64,000 nt of DNA from Phoronis australis. Lineage: Eukaryota > Phoronida > Phoronidae. Below are positions 13,201-24,299 of this stretch, one piece after another. Numbering within the stretch: the stretch's first letter is position 1; the number at the start of each line of letters is the position of its first letter. The DNA is taken from NCBI GenBank assembly GCA_002633005.1, contig NMRA01000104.1:429255-493254 (forward strand), given 5' to 3'. A program made the position numbers and the translations under genes. The notes under the pieces were generated by a model that made no database searches, was not told the DNA's origin, and saw nothing but the letters and a program-made list of their open reading frames with translations.

Positions 13201-16200
13201 AAAATATTCTTTTTGTCACCTCTTCACGAATTTAAACTAGCAACCATCTTGCTAAGCCAATTAGAAGCGACAAAGTAATCGATTGTCAGCACATTTTGGG
13301 ACAACCTGACGATGCAAGTCGCCAATGAGCGTATTACTTGAGTGTAGACTGGAAAAATGATACGAAGATGGACGTGTGGACGGATTTTTTTGAAAACGCA
13401 AAAATTATTTTTCCGAAAATAGAAAATAAGGGCTTACACGTAATACAGAGTCATTATGGTAATCAGTGTAACACCGGTATCGAGTACAGAGCCGTTATGG
13501 TAATCAGTGTAACACCTGTATCGAGTTGCTATTTCAATCGAACATCATTAAAAGTAAAAATGAGACATGTTTTTCAATTGATGTGAGCGTGACGCATGAA
13601 TCTCTCTTGCTCATCACTTAGTATGACAAGGAAGTTATGACATCCGAAGTAAAGTAGAAAGTTCTATGCTGGCCAGGTAGCAACTGTTTTGACAAAGGTG
13701 CAATGAATAGTAGTTATGTATAGGTCCTGTAGCAACATGGAACACATAGTTTGTCATCAATGTACAAATAACTTATTATTAAACTATCCAAAAAGTAAGT
13801 AGGCCATTCGGTTTGCTCATAAGTTTCAAGAAATAGACATTATGTGCTCATTAGAAAACCCTTGGAAATTCAGTTTAGGAATTGTTTTCCTACGGTGATA
13901 GAATATTGAATAATTATAGTCTCTGGAGGATATAAGATGCCTAAAATTTGGAACAGACCGATCACCACGCCACCTTACGTCCAATAACTTTGGAAGATTG
14001 CTACTGATAGGAGCTGAAACTTTCAACGGTAAATATATTTATACTGGTTGTGAAAAAGAAGAAAACTATTCATCAACTTTACCAACCTTATGAAACAATT
14101 TCTTGATATGTGAAAGAGTATTGTTTCGGGGAAAACCAGTGCCGTTCTTAAAAACCATTGTTGTGGTTAGTATTTTCGAGGTGGAAACTTACATTTGTGA
14201 TGGCTATTTAAAGGGCTTAAAACTACCATTTACCTTATTTTGAAAAGTGACAACAGTTTTAGCACCATTGAACGTTTGTTTATAGCACTGCACATCACAA
14301 TCGTGAATTCAATATCCCAACCAACAAGAAAATTGAAGAAGAGCTGCTTCAATTTAAAATTGCTTAGCTCCACGCAGCCAACACTCAGCTCTAAAACATA
14401 GCTGAATGGTCATTGGATGGCTTTTCTACGATGGACATAATAAATGGGAGGAAAGTTCTTGTAATCAGTGTTTTAGCACTAGCCAAATCAACTTCCCTTG
14501 ACGTATTTAGAGATCCTCAAGCGGCCTTACCTCTTGTATGTTGCCTCTTTTTACCTTCCTCTAACAACAACGAATCAAATGGTCTGGCATATTTCACTCT
14601 AATTTTTTTACCTAATGGCGTCATGTAATGTTATGACCGAAATGTCAGTAGTTTACGAAAACTTACGCAACTTCTCCGGAGCATCTTTATCATATGTGCT
14701 CAGATCTCCGCCAAACGAAGGGAAAGAAGTGCATTTACTGGTAACAATATAATTACCGCCACAGCCTGAAGCACGATAGTCATCTACAAAAAGAAACGTC
14801 GCATAACTTCAACCTCTATGACATGTACATTAAGCAAAACATTCCCAGCGTTTGAGTTCAATTTTATGCGATTTTTGGCGCCAAACGAAAGACAACATTT
14901 CCCTAAAGTATGTTGCCAACAAGAAGGACGTTGACTCTCAGAGAGCTTTTTGCTGTCCACACGCATGCGTCACAAAACCAAGTGACTTAATCACGGATAG
15001 ACGGATACGTCATATTATAATGGATTGAATTGTGTAAATATAGATTTTTACTTGGCGAAGTCGTTATCCCCCGTTATCTAGAGCCGTTGTGGATTTTGGA
15101 GAATTATCGCCCGAGGGGCGTTAGCCCCGAGGCTGATAATTCTCCAAAATCCACGAGGGCTCTAGATAAGGGGGATAACGACTGAGAACGTGTAATAATC
15201 TATTTATACCACATACTGAACGAGAAACATTGCAATGAATTGATCTACCTTTCTCGACTGGCCTCTGCTTTGTAACTACTTTCTACGTCAGACGCCCGGG
15301 GTCGGAGGTCGTGAATTTTTAAGAAAAGCCGAGATATTTTTGTCAAATAATGCTTTTACTGAAAACCAAGCTATAATAGTTGCTAAACCTTAATTTATAG
15401 ATTCAATTTATTTCTATTGGTTTTGAGCATAAGCATTATTTGACAAAAATAGCTCGTCTTTTCTTAAAAGGTCACGACCTCCGACCCCGCGGGCCTCTGA
15501 CATAGAAAGTAGTTACAAAGCCGAGGAGAGTCGAGAAAGGTAGATCGATTCATTGCAATGTTTCTCGTTCAGTATGTGGTATAAATAGATTATTACATGT
15601 TCTCAGTCGTTATCCCCCTTATCTAGAGCCCTCGTGGATTTTGGAGAATTATCACCCTCGGGGCTAACTCCAAAATCCACTCGGGCTCTAGATAACGGGG
15701 TATAACGACTTCGCCATGTAATAATCTATATTTATCCTAAGCACATTCAAACCACAGGCGTCCTCAGCTTCTGATCATCCCCAATACACTACATAATACT
15801 ACAAGGTATGACACTCGGGACAAGGAATTCTACGGGTGCTTCACTTCAGTGTCATACCTTGTAGTATTATATATAGTGTATCAGGAACGATCAGAAGCTG
15901 AGGACTCCTGTGATTCAAACCAGCCAATAAAAACGCAGAGCGTACACCTGCATTTCCAACCAATAGGTGGCCCGGATGACACGTATTCTATAAGCTGCAC
16001 ACTGTAAAAATGTCAATTGAAATATGCTTGCAAATGCACAGGTGCCTTATATATGTAGGCCTACAATGTCTGGAACAATTTATTTGATACGTGTGTGAAA
16101 GCTTCGCATAGAGTGGAGGGAATCAACTGTGCGAATCGTTATTTAAGTCAAATTTTCCTCTGCGAAAGTTTCGCCTGCTAAAGGGGAAATGACTAAATGG

Positions 16201-16936
16201 TTAAAAATTCAGGAGACAATTTCGCTGCGAATTTTTCGCGTATATAGTGTGCGGCGACCCATAGCCGGCTATTGCGCTGTTCTTGTTGATGGTCTTCGCA
16301 ATATTGATGCGTAACGTTTCATATATTTCCATTACAATCCAACCTGCGTCTACTTGCGCTCAAAATTTAGCTAAATTTCAACTTTGCTTCTTTTTGAGTA
16401 AAGTTGGTTGGAAACATGACGTTTTATACATGTATGCAGACCTATTAGCATTATTTTTTAATCTGCCAGCTTATAGCATGTTACATAGCATATGCACAAT
16501 CTTATGGAGTTGTTCACGGAGGCTTGTGACATTGTTACGATTCATGCGCGTCAGTTAAATTTGATATCATACCTGATAGCTCATCGCACGTGGACCATAT
16601 ACCCGCCACCCGCTTGAGCGGAACACAATGTACCACGTTGTCAGCCACACTGCCGTTACCGGTGGTGTTTTCTCGCCAATGAAGACCAATTGACGTCACG
16701 AGAAAATACTCGTCATTATTCTCCGGTATCCATACTCTCATCTCTGTTCCGTTCATTGCTCGCACAGATTCTTTCTGGAACACCATCCGTTCCCAGTTGA
16801 CTGACGTGTAGGCTAGTAGCACAAGAACCACCGCTGTAATCGACAGAAAGATAGATCCCCCAAGGAATACAAAAGAAGGCAGTGAAGCGAAACCCAGTCT
16901 CCGCATCAGGGACTGACTGGAACCTAATTTATCCAT
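6918..16936 (-). CDS. Gene A: claudin/PMP22/CACNG-like four-TM protein, 4 exons
   Basis: The spliced model is 16936-16573, 14783-14667, 10641-10498 and 7219-6918, encoding 308 aa. All donors are GT, all acceptors AG, and all introns phase 1 (1789, 4025 and 3278 nt). TM1 is at about residues 22-43, followed by W48. The extracellular loop carries sequons N62, N90 and N94, the superfamily signature G112-I-W114 with C117, and C129 and C139. TM2 is about 168-190, TM3 about 195-221 (split by the last intron), and TM4 about 257-280. The W...G-[IL]-W...C...C pattern and four-helix plan are those of the PMP22/EMP/claudin/CACNG superfamily (Claudin_2-like). The long first loop fits CACNG/TMEM114-like members better than tight-junction claudins. 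The start ATG has G at -3 and G at +4. Plasma-membrane location is inferred; the specific partner is unknown. Confidence 0.85.
7440..7850 (+). repeat. Dispersed repeat inside gene A intron 3, part 1
   Basis: Aligns with 49665-49880 and 50205-50240 in the same orientation. Shared words include AATATTGAATACC (7458 and 49683), CCACCTCAACC and GCCACTCAAATC-like blocks, and GAATGCATCGAGTCGCCACA (7815 and 50208). No coding capacity is recognised. Confidence 0.6.
8742..8830 (+). repeat. Dispersed repeat inside gene A intron 3, part 2
   Basis: Aligns with 50265-50370 (TTCTTCTTT-AGAAAAT, CCTAGTTT, AATTGACTT, TCCTACATA). It lies in the same order relative to the 7440-7850 block, so both are pieces of one element that is more compact in the second copy. 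Confidence 0.55.
8840..10490. other. Gene A intron 3 interior, no gene
   Basis: The 113-codon open frame at 8951-9292 (-) shows no known domain. It is intronic to gene A and is treated as non-coding. Confidence 0.4.
10498..10641 (-). CDS. Gene A exon 3 (TM2 and first half of TM3)
   Basis: 144 nt, 48 codons, phase 1 at both ends. The acceptor is TGTTACTTTTTCAG and the donor GGAG|GTAAGG. It encodes TM2 (about residues 168-190), the short basic cytosolic loop (K193) and the start of TM3. Confidence 0.85.
11222..11415 (+). repeat. 65-bp tandem repeat, three copies
   Basis: Units begin AAATTTATACCGCACTCGGG at 11222, 11287 and 11352, giving an exact 65-bp period with few mismatches. The third unit degenerates near 11415. 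The array lies at the 3-prime side of the LINE fossil, in gene A intron 2. Confidence 0.9.
11590..12829 (-). mobile_element. CR1/jockey-like non-LTR retrotransposon fossil
   Basis: The minus-strand frame 12829-12251 encodes part of an apurinic-type (APE) endonuclease. It has a YYGLFYRSP strand, the catalytic NGDFNARNSNW motif, a PTRIT block and the terminal SDHHTIE motif. After a stop, other frames continue with the usual linker (SQPWFNNNVKWAIRTRKRLY) down to about 12130. The start of the reverse transcriptase, with ANEITLPLTNPFDK and YPSSWK near 11690-11610, comes next. The catalytic RT core and the endonuclease N-terminus are absent. Frameshifts and truncation at both ends show a dead copy, sitting antisense-neutral within gene A intron 2 on the same strand as the gene. 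Confidence 0.88.
13443..13528 (+). repeat. 43-bp tandem duplication
   Basis: Two adjacent copies of a unit containing TTATGGTAATCAGTGTAACA, differing at a few sites. It lies in gene A intron 2. Confidence 0.85.
14667..14783 (-). CDS. Gene A exon 2 (short, two cysteines)
   Basis: 117 nt, 39 codons, phase 1 at both ends. The acceptor is GTTTCTTTTTGTAG and the donor TTGC|GTAAGT. It carries C129 and C139 and the Y-D-K triplet (152-154) that recurs in gene B exon 2. It completes extracellular loop 1 just before TM2. Confidence 0.8.
15040..15728. mobile_element. Near 690-bp palindromic foldback element
   Basis: The outer ends each hold a nested hairpin built from GTCGTTATCCCCCGTTATCT, AGAGCC and GGATTTTGGAGAATTATC with their complements (15060-15183 and 15608-15712). 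Between them, 15200-15605 is itself a long inverted repeat sharing, for example, TACTGAACGAGAAACATTGC and CTTTGTAACTACTTTCTA with its other half. No open reading frame is present. A diverged partial copy lies at 36780-37165 and a lone end hairpin at 43940-44066. It sits in gene A intron 1. Confidence 0.88.
15750..15925. mobile_element. Small foldback element with long terminal inverted repeats
   Basis: CCTCAGCTTCTGATC at about 15762 and ACAAGGTATGACACT at about 15800 are both reverse-complemented in the right half (AGTGTCATACCTTGT, GATCAGAAGCTGAGG). Arms are about 70 bp and the loop about 30 bp. No coding capacity. Confidence 0.85.
16573..16936 (-). CDS. Gene A exon 1 (TM1, loop with GIW...C motif)
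   Basis: Encodes residues 1-121: cytosolic N-terminus, TM1, W48, and most of extracellular loop 1 up to GIWSTCDELS. The donor reads TATCAG|GTATGAT, phase 1. The ATG context is GCAATGG. Three N-glycosylation sequons lie in the loop. Confidence 0.87.
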
Positions 16937-16939
16937 TGC

Positions 16940-18240
16940 TGACTTGTGTAGTCCGGATGTTCACATCATTTAGAGCTTGTTTGACCTAACCGGATTCTGA
17001 AATATAGAACACAATGGATCACACAACATATAGGCGTTCGGTAGGATGGTTTGCTTTAGAGGAGGCGAAGTTAGCGCAGCCCTTCCTCCGTCGACATCAG
17101 TTTTACTCCCTCCTCCCCAACAGCAAATTTTCTCCCGTTCTCAATTGGGTCGTTTTAATGGAAGGGCGTCCCGAATTTCAGGACTGGGAGTGCCCCCTGT
17201 CCCCGGATTTTTATGCCTGTACAAATACTGTAGGGAGCCGACCCCTGAGAAAGAGTGCTGAAAGGGCATCATACGTTTTAGTAAAGCTGCTTCGTGTTAA
17301 AATTTAATTTGTACTGGTTTTAATGGATACGAAATTCAAAGAATACATTGTGTATCTTTAACTTGTCTGTGAGCATAACAACATTGTTCCTGGCCAAAGT
17401 AATTAAAACCAGCATTTGAGATTAATATCTGATTTGCATAAAGTATCGGACACAACGGGAAGAACTGTGTACAGTGTAATAAATGTTCTCAGTGTTTGAT
17501 GTCTTCTGCAGAAGGTGCTAGTCAGGTCCGTCTTTGTCTTATTTTGTCCGACAATTTGCCTCACAGTTGCTACTTTTATCAAACTCTTTGCTACAAAATA
17601 TCACCATCTGCTCGGTCATTTGAAAAATGTTGTAAACTCAAATTCATCACTTCTTTAATATCAACGTCAAAACGGTTCAGGTATTTGTAATTAAAATAGT
17701 TTTACTTTCTACCACTAGGTAGTAGCGTGGTGTTTTTTGAAAAGCTAGAAAATGTCTTTTAATCAATAATCACACGTTGTGCCCCAGCTCTAAATTTCAA
17801 CATTTTGTCATTTGTTCACAAATCCTTTCGCAAATTAATTGACATAATGCGAATATCAATGAGGTGAAAAATGTCAAAATAAAATTGTCAGGAAACCTTT
17901 TCTTGAAGTTCCCAGAGTTCAGGGCTCACGGACCATAAGACTTTCAGTTTTCAGTCTGTGAATGGGTTAGAGCTCATAGGCGCATATGCTTTAACGTTGC
18001 ATTTATTTTATTTTAGAAGAAAAATCAAATCAGATACAGGGACGTGCCTTTCTTTTTCAAGTATATAAACAATGGTAAAATGAAAAAATTGATCTCGATG
18101 TCGTGGTTTGAATTTTTGGGTTTCCAAGAAGTGCGCACTAATGTTTGACTTGAAATTTATCTAGAGGTCGTGCGTTCTGCAAATTGCTATTCACAACAGA
18201 AATTAAAACTTCATTCGTATTTGCAAACGTTTCAAATATT
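16940..18240. other. Upstream of gene A, no gene recognised
   Basis: Holds the presumed 5-prime region of gene A, and open frames (17014-17307, 17046-17261, 17496-17690, +) with no known domain. No TATA box or other promoter element could be assigned with confidence. Confidence 0.35.
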
Positions 18241-18264
18241 GATTCCGTGAATTTGTTACCAACT

Positions 18265-18345
18265 CCATGTGGGCACCCAGCCTAAAATACAGGGGTGCTC
18301 GAATTTTTCGATATGCGGACCTTTTACTGAAAGAAATGAACGAGG
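18265..18345 (+). repeat. Dispersed repeat block, copy 1
   Basis: Shares CTCGAATTTTTCGATATGCG and the following GGACCTTTTACTGAAA with 43338-43375, preceded in both by CACCCAG-CTAAAATA. The two copies are in the same orientation; the flanks diverge quickly. Confidence 0.75.
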
Positions 18346-18424
18346 CATTTTTTGCCTAATTCGCCAAACTGGGGGGCTCGTTCGAGTAATAGTATTCATT
18401 CTTTGAGCTATAAAAGGAACACTA

Positions 18425-18900
18425 CAGGCTGGGTTAGCACACGGTTACCTGTAGTGAGGCAGGACTAAACACACGGATAGTTCAGGGCGGTCCAGCACAC
18501 GGATACCTCAGGCCGGGACAACACACGGATACCTCAGACTGGGTTAACACATGGATACCTCAGGGCGGACCAGCACACGGATACCTCAGGCCAGGACAAC
18601 ACACGGATAGCTCAGGCCGGGCTAACACAGGGATACCTTGGGCCGGGGAAGGACTAGTCGGATACCTCAAGCCGGGCTAACACACGGATACCACAGGGCG
18701 AACTCTCAGTAGAACACGGATACCTCAGAGCAGGCCAGCACACGGATACCTCAGGCCAGGCCAGCACACGGATAGCTCAGGAAGGCCACACAGAGATACC
18801 TGAGTCCGGGTTTGATCAAACGGATTACTTCGGAAGGGGTAACACGGATGCCTCTGTCAGGCCGGGCTAGCACACGAACGCCTCAGGCCGGACTAGTACA
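18425..18900 (+). repeat. Minisatellite of about 26-bp units
   Basis: About 18 diverged units of the type ACACGGATACCTCAGGCCGG with a short variable link (GCTAACAC, GACCAGCAC, GACAAC). GC content is far above the surrounding sequence. Unit length varies by a few bases and some units are degenerate. Confidence 0.92.
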
Positions 18901-21080
18901 TATTCAACAATAACATGTTAAATTTCACAAATTCCGTTTCTAAACAATATGTTCTCTTTACTTCAGTCGCATTATGCGCGCTACTTCAGTATTTCAAAAT
19001 GTTCTGAAGATGCCGCATCTTTCATTTGAAACAGAACACATGTGGCAGTTTGCTTGACGAACAGATGTTTATTCCAACATGGGATCTGTTTTTACCTGTA
19101 TCTACCAGTGCAAGAGTGCGTATATATTGTGTGTATAATGGTAGTGGATACTCATTAGCCTTCTCTTAAGGGTCGTAAAATCTTTTAAAATTGAAATGGA
19201 ATCCTTGCGTAACTTCATCAACAAATAACAAAGAACAGTGAGAGTAGCTGCAAGGCCGCTAAACTTCGTATCAATCCTCCCCACTATTTTTCAATTAATC
19301 TCTCAATGAAGGACTAAACGTTAAATGCAGAGCGATATACTGACACTCAACGATATCTGTATATTAGATAAGACAAACAATAAATCTTTATCAAAAACTA
19401 ACCTTTGGTTCAGGCCAATTATTGAAATAAAATCGTTCTCAGATCAGATTAGACATGATTTCTAGGTTAGAGAATTGAGACCTGAAAAGTCACTGTTGCG
19501 TGAGGCCAGACCTATTAATTTTCCTTTCGCGACGGTTTACTTCCAGTTGCCATGACAATATCCGTTAGGGAATTTCCATTCGATTCGTTTTCTCCAATTT
19601 CATTTCAAGAAAATGTCATGAATACCAAATACACGTTTTAATTACACAAATTAGTTGCGTTTTCATGACGCTCTTGATATGGAAGAAGTTGGCACGGTAC
19701 AGATAATTATAGCGGCTTTTAACTATTGAGACTTTCACCACAATTTGAAACAATTTAGATGGGTCCTGTGAAAACAAATGTAACAAAGAGTACAAAATTG
19801 CCTATTCCATGTTCATTGAGACATCGTGCAAGTATTTTTAGTTCTTGTCTTTAATTTCCCTGCCCTAACGACGAAGTGATTTTGAAGGCAACCGTGATCC
19901 AACTCTTGAAAATGAGTTGTTTTGGACTTCTCCAGTTTTCTTTTTGAAGCATTGATGTGTCCAGTTTTCGATGATTTTTTATGCCTGACCTCTTCATACA
20001 TTCACAAGAAAGTGATTTGGGCTTGATAAATCACAAATTGTGTCAATGAAAAACACGGTTTTGTATAGTTACGAGAGCTAAAGGCAACAGAGTGCACTTT
20101 GTCGCCGGCGACATAATGCAAAACGGCGATGTGAATGCACTGGTTGCAGTCTTCGTTATAGTTGTGGGCGACATAATGCCCTATAGCGACTCAATGCACC
20201 GGTTGATTTCAAACATCACTTTAGATGCTGCTTAAAAGTCGTTGCTCCATGCCCCGACTGTTACTAAGAGACACAGCGGACGTCACTGACCAATGAATTG
20301 TTTCTCAAATGTACCGATCAGAACAATACTCCAATTTGCAACACACTCATTTCATCAACACTCGTAGGGAACTATTTTTAAACGTAGTCTGATTTCTATG
20401 ACTAACTTTTGTTGTAGTCATTAATAAACGCGTATCCGTTTTATATGGAACAAACATTCCAATTCTATTGCATAGTAATGTCATAATCCACTACTACGAA
20501 GAAACTTACGCCACACTCCTAGATACAGAAGAGCTTATGGTTAATTGATTAAGTAAATGAAGGCCGTTAAATTCTCGCTTCAAGCCAAACACGTGCGGAG
20601 CTTTGTTTGCTCGGTGTATCAATAATGCATCACATATATACATGTAGTAACTGACCTTTATAAGCCACGACGGAACAGTCTGTGACACCCAGATCCACAA
20701 GTCAAGAAATCAACAAAACGACAAAAAGCTATGTTTCGAAACTCGTGTTTCATCGACATGCTGACGATAAAAGAATCTATTTGCACGTTTACATGTACAA
20801 CCTGGAAAACGTAGGAGCCGAGTTCAGTACAATAGCCATATAGACCCCTGCCCGCACACTGCGACTAGTCCGTTAGCTACGACTGTTATACCACGTTCGA
20901 TTGCCATCAAATATATAACGAAAACGTATATATTCGAAAACTATAGTGTATTCGGCGCGAAGTGGGACACTTCACACCATAGAAACTATTTGTTGGATCA
21001 CAGGTTGGTGCTCGAAATCTGAGACTGGTTCCCTGAAGGAGAAAAGCGGTTCAACAGTACTTAGTTTGCGTAATTCCTGC
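18901..21080. other. No gene recognised
   Basis: Short open frames only. At 20100-20210 there is a twofold repeat of a GGCGACATAATGC word with flanking GTGAATGCAC/CTCAATGCAC. Nothing codes for a recognisable product. Confidence 0.4.
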
Positions 21081-21436
21081 TTAAAGGGATACTATACTTT
21101 GTTTTGTTGATTTCCACCAATCCTCGTTCTGTCACCTGCTAATGCATCATTGGCGTCAATATTGAAAGATGAAAGCAGAAATCAACTAAAGACTCATACC
21201 CCGGCCCTATTCACAAATTGGATGTTAAGGTCCTCGGTGGGTGGTTGTCCCACCGCTGCCTTGTAATTCATGTTTACCTGTTTACAAGACTTTGAAAGGA
21301 GTTTTTAAATTTTCCTCCAAGCTTTTGAGTGTTGTCGGTTGTTGCAGAGCATTAATTCGCTTCTGAGAACTCTAGTGGACGGGAAACTCGTTTTTGTATC
21401 TGTTAATAGGGCAAAACCAGGGTTCGTATCCTTTTA
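21081..21436. mobile_element. TTAA-flanked MITE, copy 1
   Basis: Begins TTAAAGGGATACTATAC and ends with the inverted GTATCCTTTTA. It aligns along its length with 62451-62858 (CTGCTAATGCATCATTG, GGTGGGTGGT, CAGAGCATTA, AAAACC-GG). TTAA ends are typical of piggyBac-type insertions; the assignment is inference, as no transposase is present. Confidence 0.7.
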
Positions 21437-21439
21437 CTA

Positions 21440-22714
21440 TATCTGATGACTCATCAGATCGTGCTCTCAAACTTAAACAATTTGCAAGAAGGCGCCAGAT
21501 TTTGCCTGTAAAAACACTCACGAGTTGCAACTTCGTAGCTGTAAAAAGATAGCAGACAGTGGAAACGGAAATCACTTGACTGTCCAATAAGTACACTATG
21601 TTAATTTTATTTCGTGACATGGTGATGTTCATAGCCATTTTAAAATGCTCCCTTCGTTCACCTTAAATTTCTTTAGTTCTGCAATAGATTTTTCTTCACA
21701 AATTCCCCCTAATAAACTACTTGGTTAATTTATCTTCTTCCATGAAGGACATAAAATATAACCGGAAATATGAATAACATACCTTGCAGAAAGTGAAATA
21801 ACACCTATCAGCATTACTGAACGGCGGTCTAGTCACGAGTGTAGTATGCATTCATATTTGACCATTATAAAGTGCATTTCATCGTGCATACATTTACGCC
21901 GAACCCGTATTAGACTAACAAAATCACCCCTTGACGTCAAATTAGTGTTGAAAAGTGTTGAATAATCACTTTACATGGTTATGTGAGCCTCAACTATAGC
22001 ATGGAACTAATCAATGTATGTAGACACGTGAATATCCAACACGTCGATTTTTTTAGCCAAAAGTCGCACACGACATTTGCGAAGAGGCCAACAAGCTAAA
22101 TGAAACGTCGTTTAAAAGAATTTGAGATAAATATGATTTTGTAGAGAGGGGTGTAAATTAAATACTTGTATATCTGCAGGTACCAAGTATCAAGTCTGGT
22201 ACTCTTTAAACAAGCGTGTGCTCCGTAGACGTGAGACTCTCACAAAAACGTCAGACTTCGCGAGAAATCGCCGTAACGTAATATAAGCAAAGCACGTGAT
22301 TATACCAGCTTTCTTTGCGCGATTCTAGCACCTACGCAACCTTCTCTGTCTGCACACTCGGGTGGTTTCTTTCCTACTTTGTAGGATAAGTGTCTACCGC
22401 TTTACTGTACTGTATACTTTACGTCTTTTCAGCTCGAAAAGTAGTGTCGGAACACCGAATCGCTTTCTTGTACAACCGACCGAGTACTTCTCACTTCACC
22501 TCCATCATATGCGAACCCTTGCCTTTGGTCTGTTGTTCGACCTTGTTTTTCACTTGATCCCACATCTTTCAAGGGACGAATCTTGTTGGAGATGCATCCA
22601 GCGGCTTAATATCAGCTTTGCGCTTGAATCCTGGTAGTCACAGCTATCGCTTCTTATCAGGATTCTTCGAGGGTTTTATTCCGTCCGAAGTGTCGGCAGT
22701 CTTTCCTCAAAGGC
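21440..22714. other. No gene recognised
   Basis: No recognisable protein. The open frame at 22362-22637 (+) is unassigned. Confidence 0.35.
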
Positions 22715-22776
22715 GGCGCAGCACTGAAATAACTGGGGGGGGGGGGATATAGCCCTCAGCCCCTATGGTGCGCCGC
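22715..22776. repeat. GC-rich hairpin element, copy 1
   Basis: GGCGGCGCAGCACTGAAATA at the left is mirrored by GGTGCGCCGCC at the right, around a G11 tract and TATAGCCC. The same layout recurs at 57648-57722, so it is a mobile or amplified short element. Confidence 0.7.
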
Positions 22777-23300
22777 CCATGTTTCTGCCTCTTGATTAGA
22801 GGTCACTGGTTTGTCCTCTGTGCCAATATTGCACACTAGATAGTCGTCTTCTGAGCTATCCCACAGATCGTTGCCTACCACGCTCTTGTTAACACTAGGC
22901 GTTGACTGATGCCGCTTGACATCCCTTGATCCAAAACGCCATATGTGTGTCCCCGATGACCAAATCAGCCACTGTACGCTCCATAGCCACCGCAAGCATC
23001 TCTCCCGTGTAGTGCAATGGGTTGATGTTGCTCGTGGAGCCATCTCTTGATTGAGTCCGCCAACTCGCACGGCTACCTTCGGTTGGTTATATTTCCTGGT
23101 TCAACTGGACTGGATCGAACCACAGTGGTGGTGCAATCTTTGTCTCCCAGCACAGAAACCCTTTTTGTTCCGACGTACATTTCCATTGTGGCAACACCCT
23201 GTGCAAATCAGCCGCACTGCATTGCCTCTACGGTGGTTTGACGGTTCTCGAATCGAAAGCACACGATCTTCAATTTGACATAATCCAGGGATATTGCTTT
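22760..23300 (-). pseudogene. Ty3/gypsy-like gag remnant (broken)
   Basis: On the minus strand, fragments in two or three frames resemble the nucleic-acid-binding end of Ty3/gypsy gag in invertebrates. A decayed zinc-knuckle-like stretch (RDACGGYGAYSG, then HRGHTYG) is followed by an acidic linker SSEDDYLVCNIG at about 22860-22830, which in such elements precedes the protease. Stops and frameshifts interrupt it, and no protease or RT follows. A further frame at 23797-23477 (-) could be an upstream part but shows no motif. Confidence 0.4.
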
Positions 23301-24207
23301 GAAAAAGAATGAGTAAGGTGTCAACGAAATTTGTACCTCAGAAACTTAGTCTGATGATAGGTCTGAATTTTAGACATTTAGACCAAGAGTCCAATATTAA
23401 GCCAACTCCGCAGTAGGCTAACTTTCGCTCGTAGCTTAGACCAATTTTGCCGGTATCTTAATTTTGTATGTAAGCTTCATGATACGGGTCGAAGACATTT
23501 CGGCCTTAAGTTAGCCCTATTCAGGACAGAAAAAATGTTTATGAAACGGACCTTTGATGGTGCTCTTTCATCTGAGTCCGCTTCCAAAACCCTCTGGCTA
23601 CGTGCCCACTTTTGTCCCACAATAAATATTTCCTTTGCGAGGTCAGTCTTCTTCTGTTTTACAGGTTGCTCATTTTTATGCCTTTTCATTGATGACTGAG
23701 TGATCTTTATATATAGTCCGTGGACGTCAACGCCCTCTGCCAAGCAGGCCACTTTTGTAATGGTCTTGGGTGTTCGCTCATGCAGGAGCAGGACCACTGA
23801 GGTCTATAGTACAGGCTTTCAGGTGTAGCTCAAGCACCAACTGGTCTCTCAGCTGAACTGTGCTGCTATGTCGCTCCATCTGCCCAGGTAGTGCTGTAGG
23901 TAGCCAAAATGTAGTACTTCGCGTCACCCCTCTCAACCCCCGACACCTGAGACTGCTTTGGAAACCCTTTCTTTGTCAGTTCATACCCCTTCAGTAGGAC
24001 ATTGTCAATGTACATGTATCCTAGCCCAGCGCGTCGGCGGTGGGCAGGCTGCTGCGAACCTGTCAGAATCCGGCTTTCGTGTTAACAAGGTACTGAAACA
24101 AATTGCCCATCAGGTTAAGTGTTCCAGCCCTGACGTCGGCACTGTGACTCTTTCCGTGAAAATTGAGGTGCTTCGGTTTTACAACTTTGGATGCCTGTCG
24201 CGGAGTT

Positions 24208-24284
24208 ACACTCTCGTTGGTTCCCTATGTGCCGAGTCAGCTCGTGCTGGCTACCTCTTAGGGGTACGCAGGGGACCAGCGAGA
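24208..24284. repeat. Hairpin element, copy 2 (pair with 6547-6619)
   Basis: CTCTCGTTGGTTCCCTATGT at the left pairs with ACGCAGGGGACCAGCGAGAG at the right, with a GCTCGTGCTGGC loop region. The same stem sequence is inside the element downstream of gene A. Confidence 0.75.
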
Positions 24285-24299
24285 GTTTCCCTCAACTAC

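Noticed and set aside
13425-13530. CRISPR-like direct repeats
   Set aside because: Only two units, no spacers of regular length, and the host is an animal; it is a simple tandem duplication.
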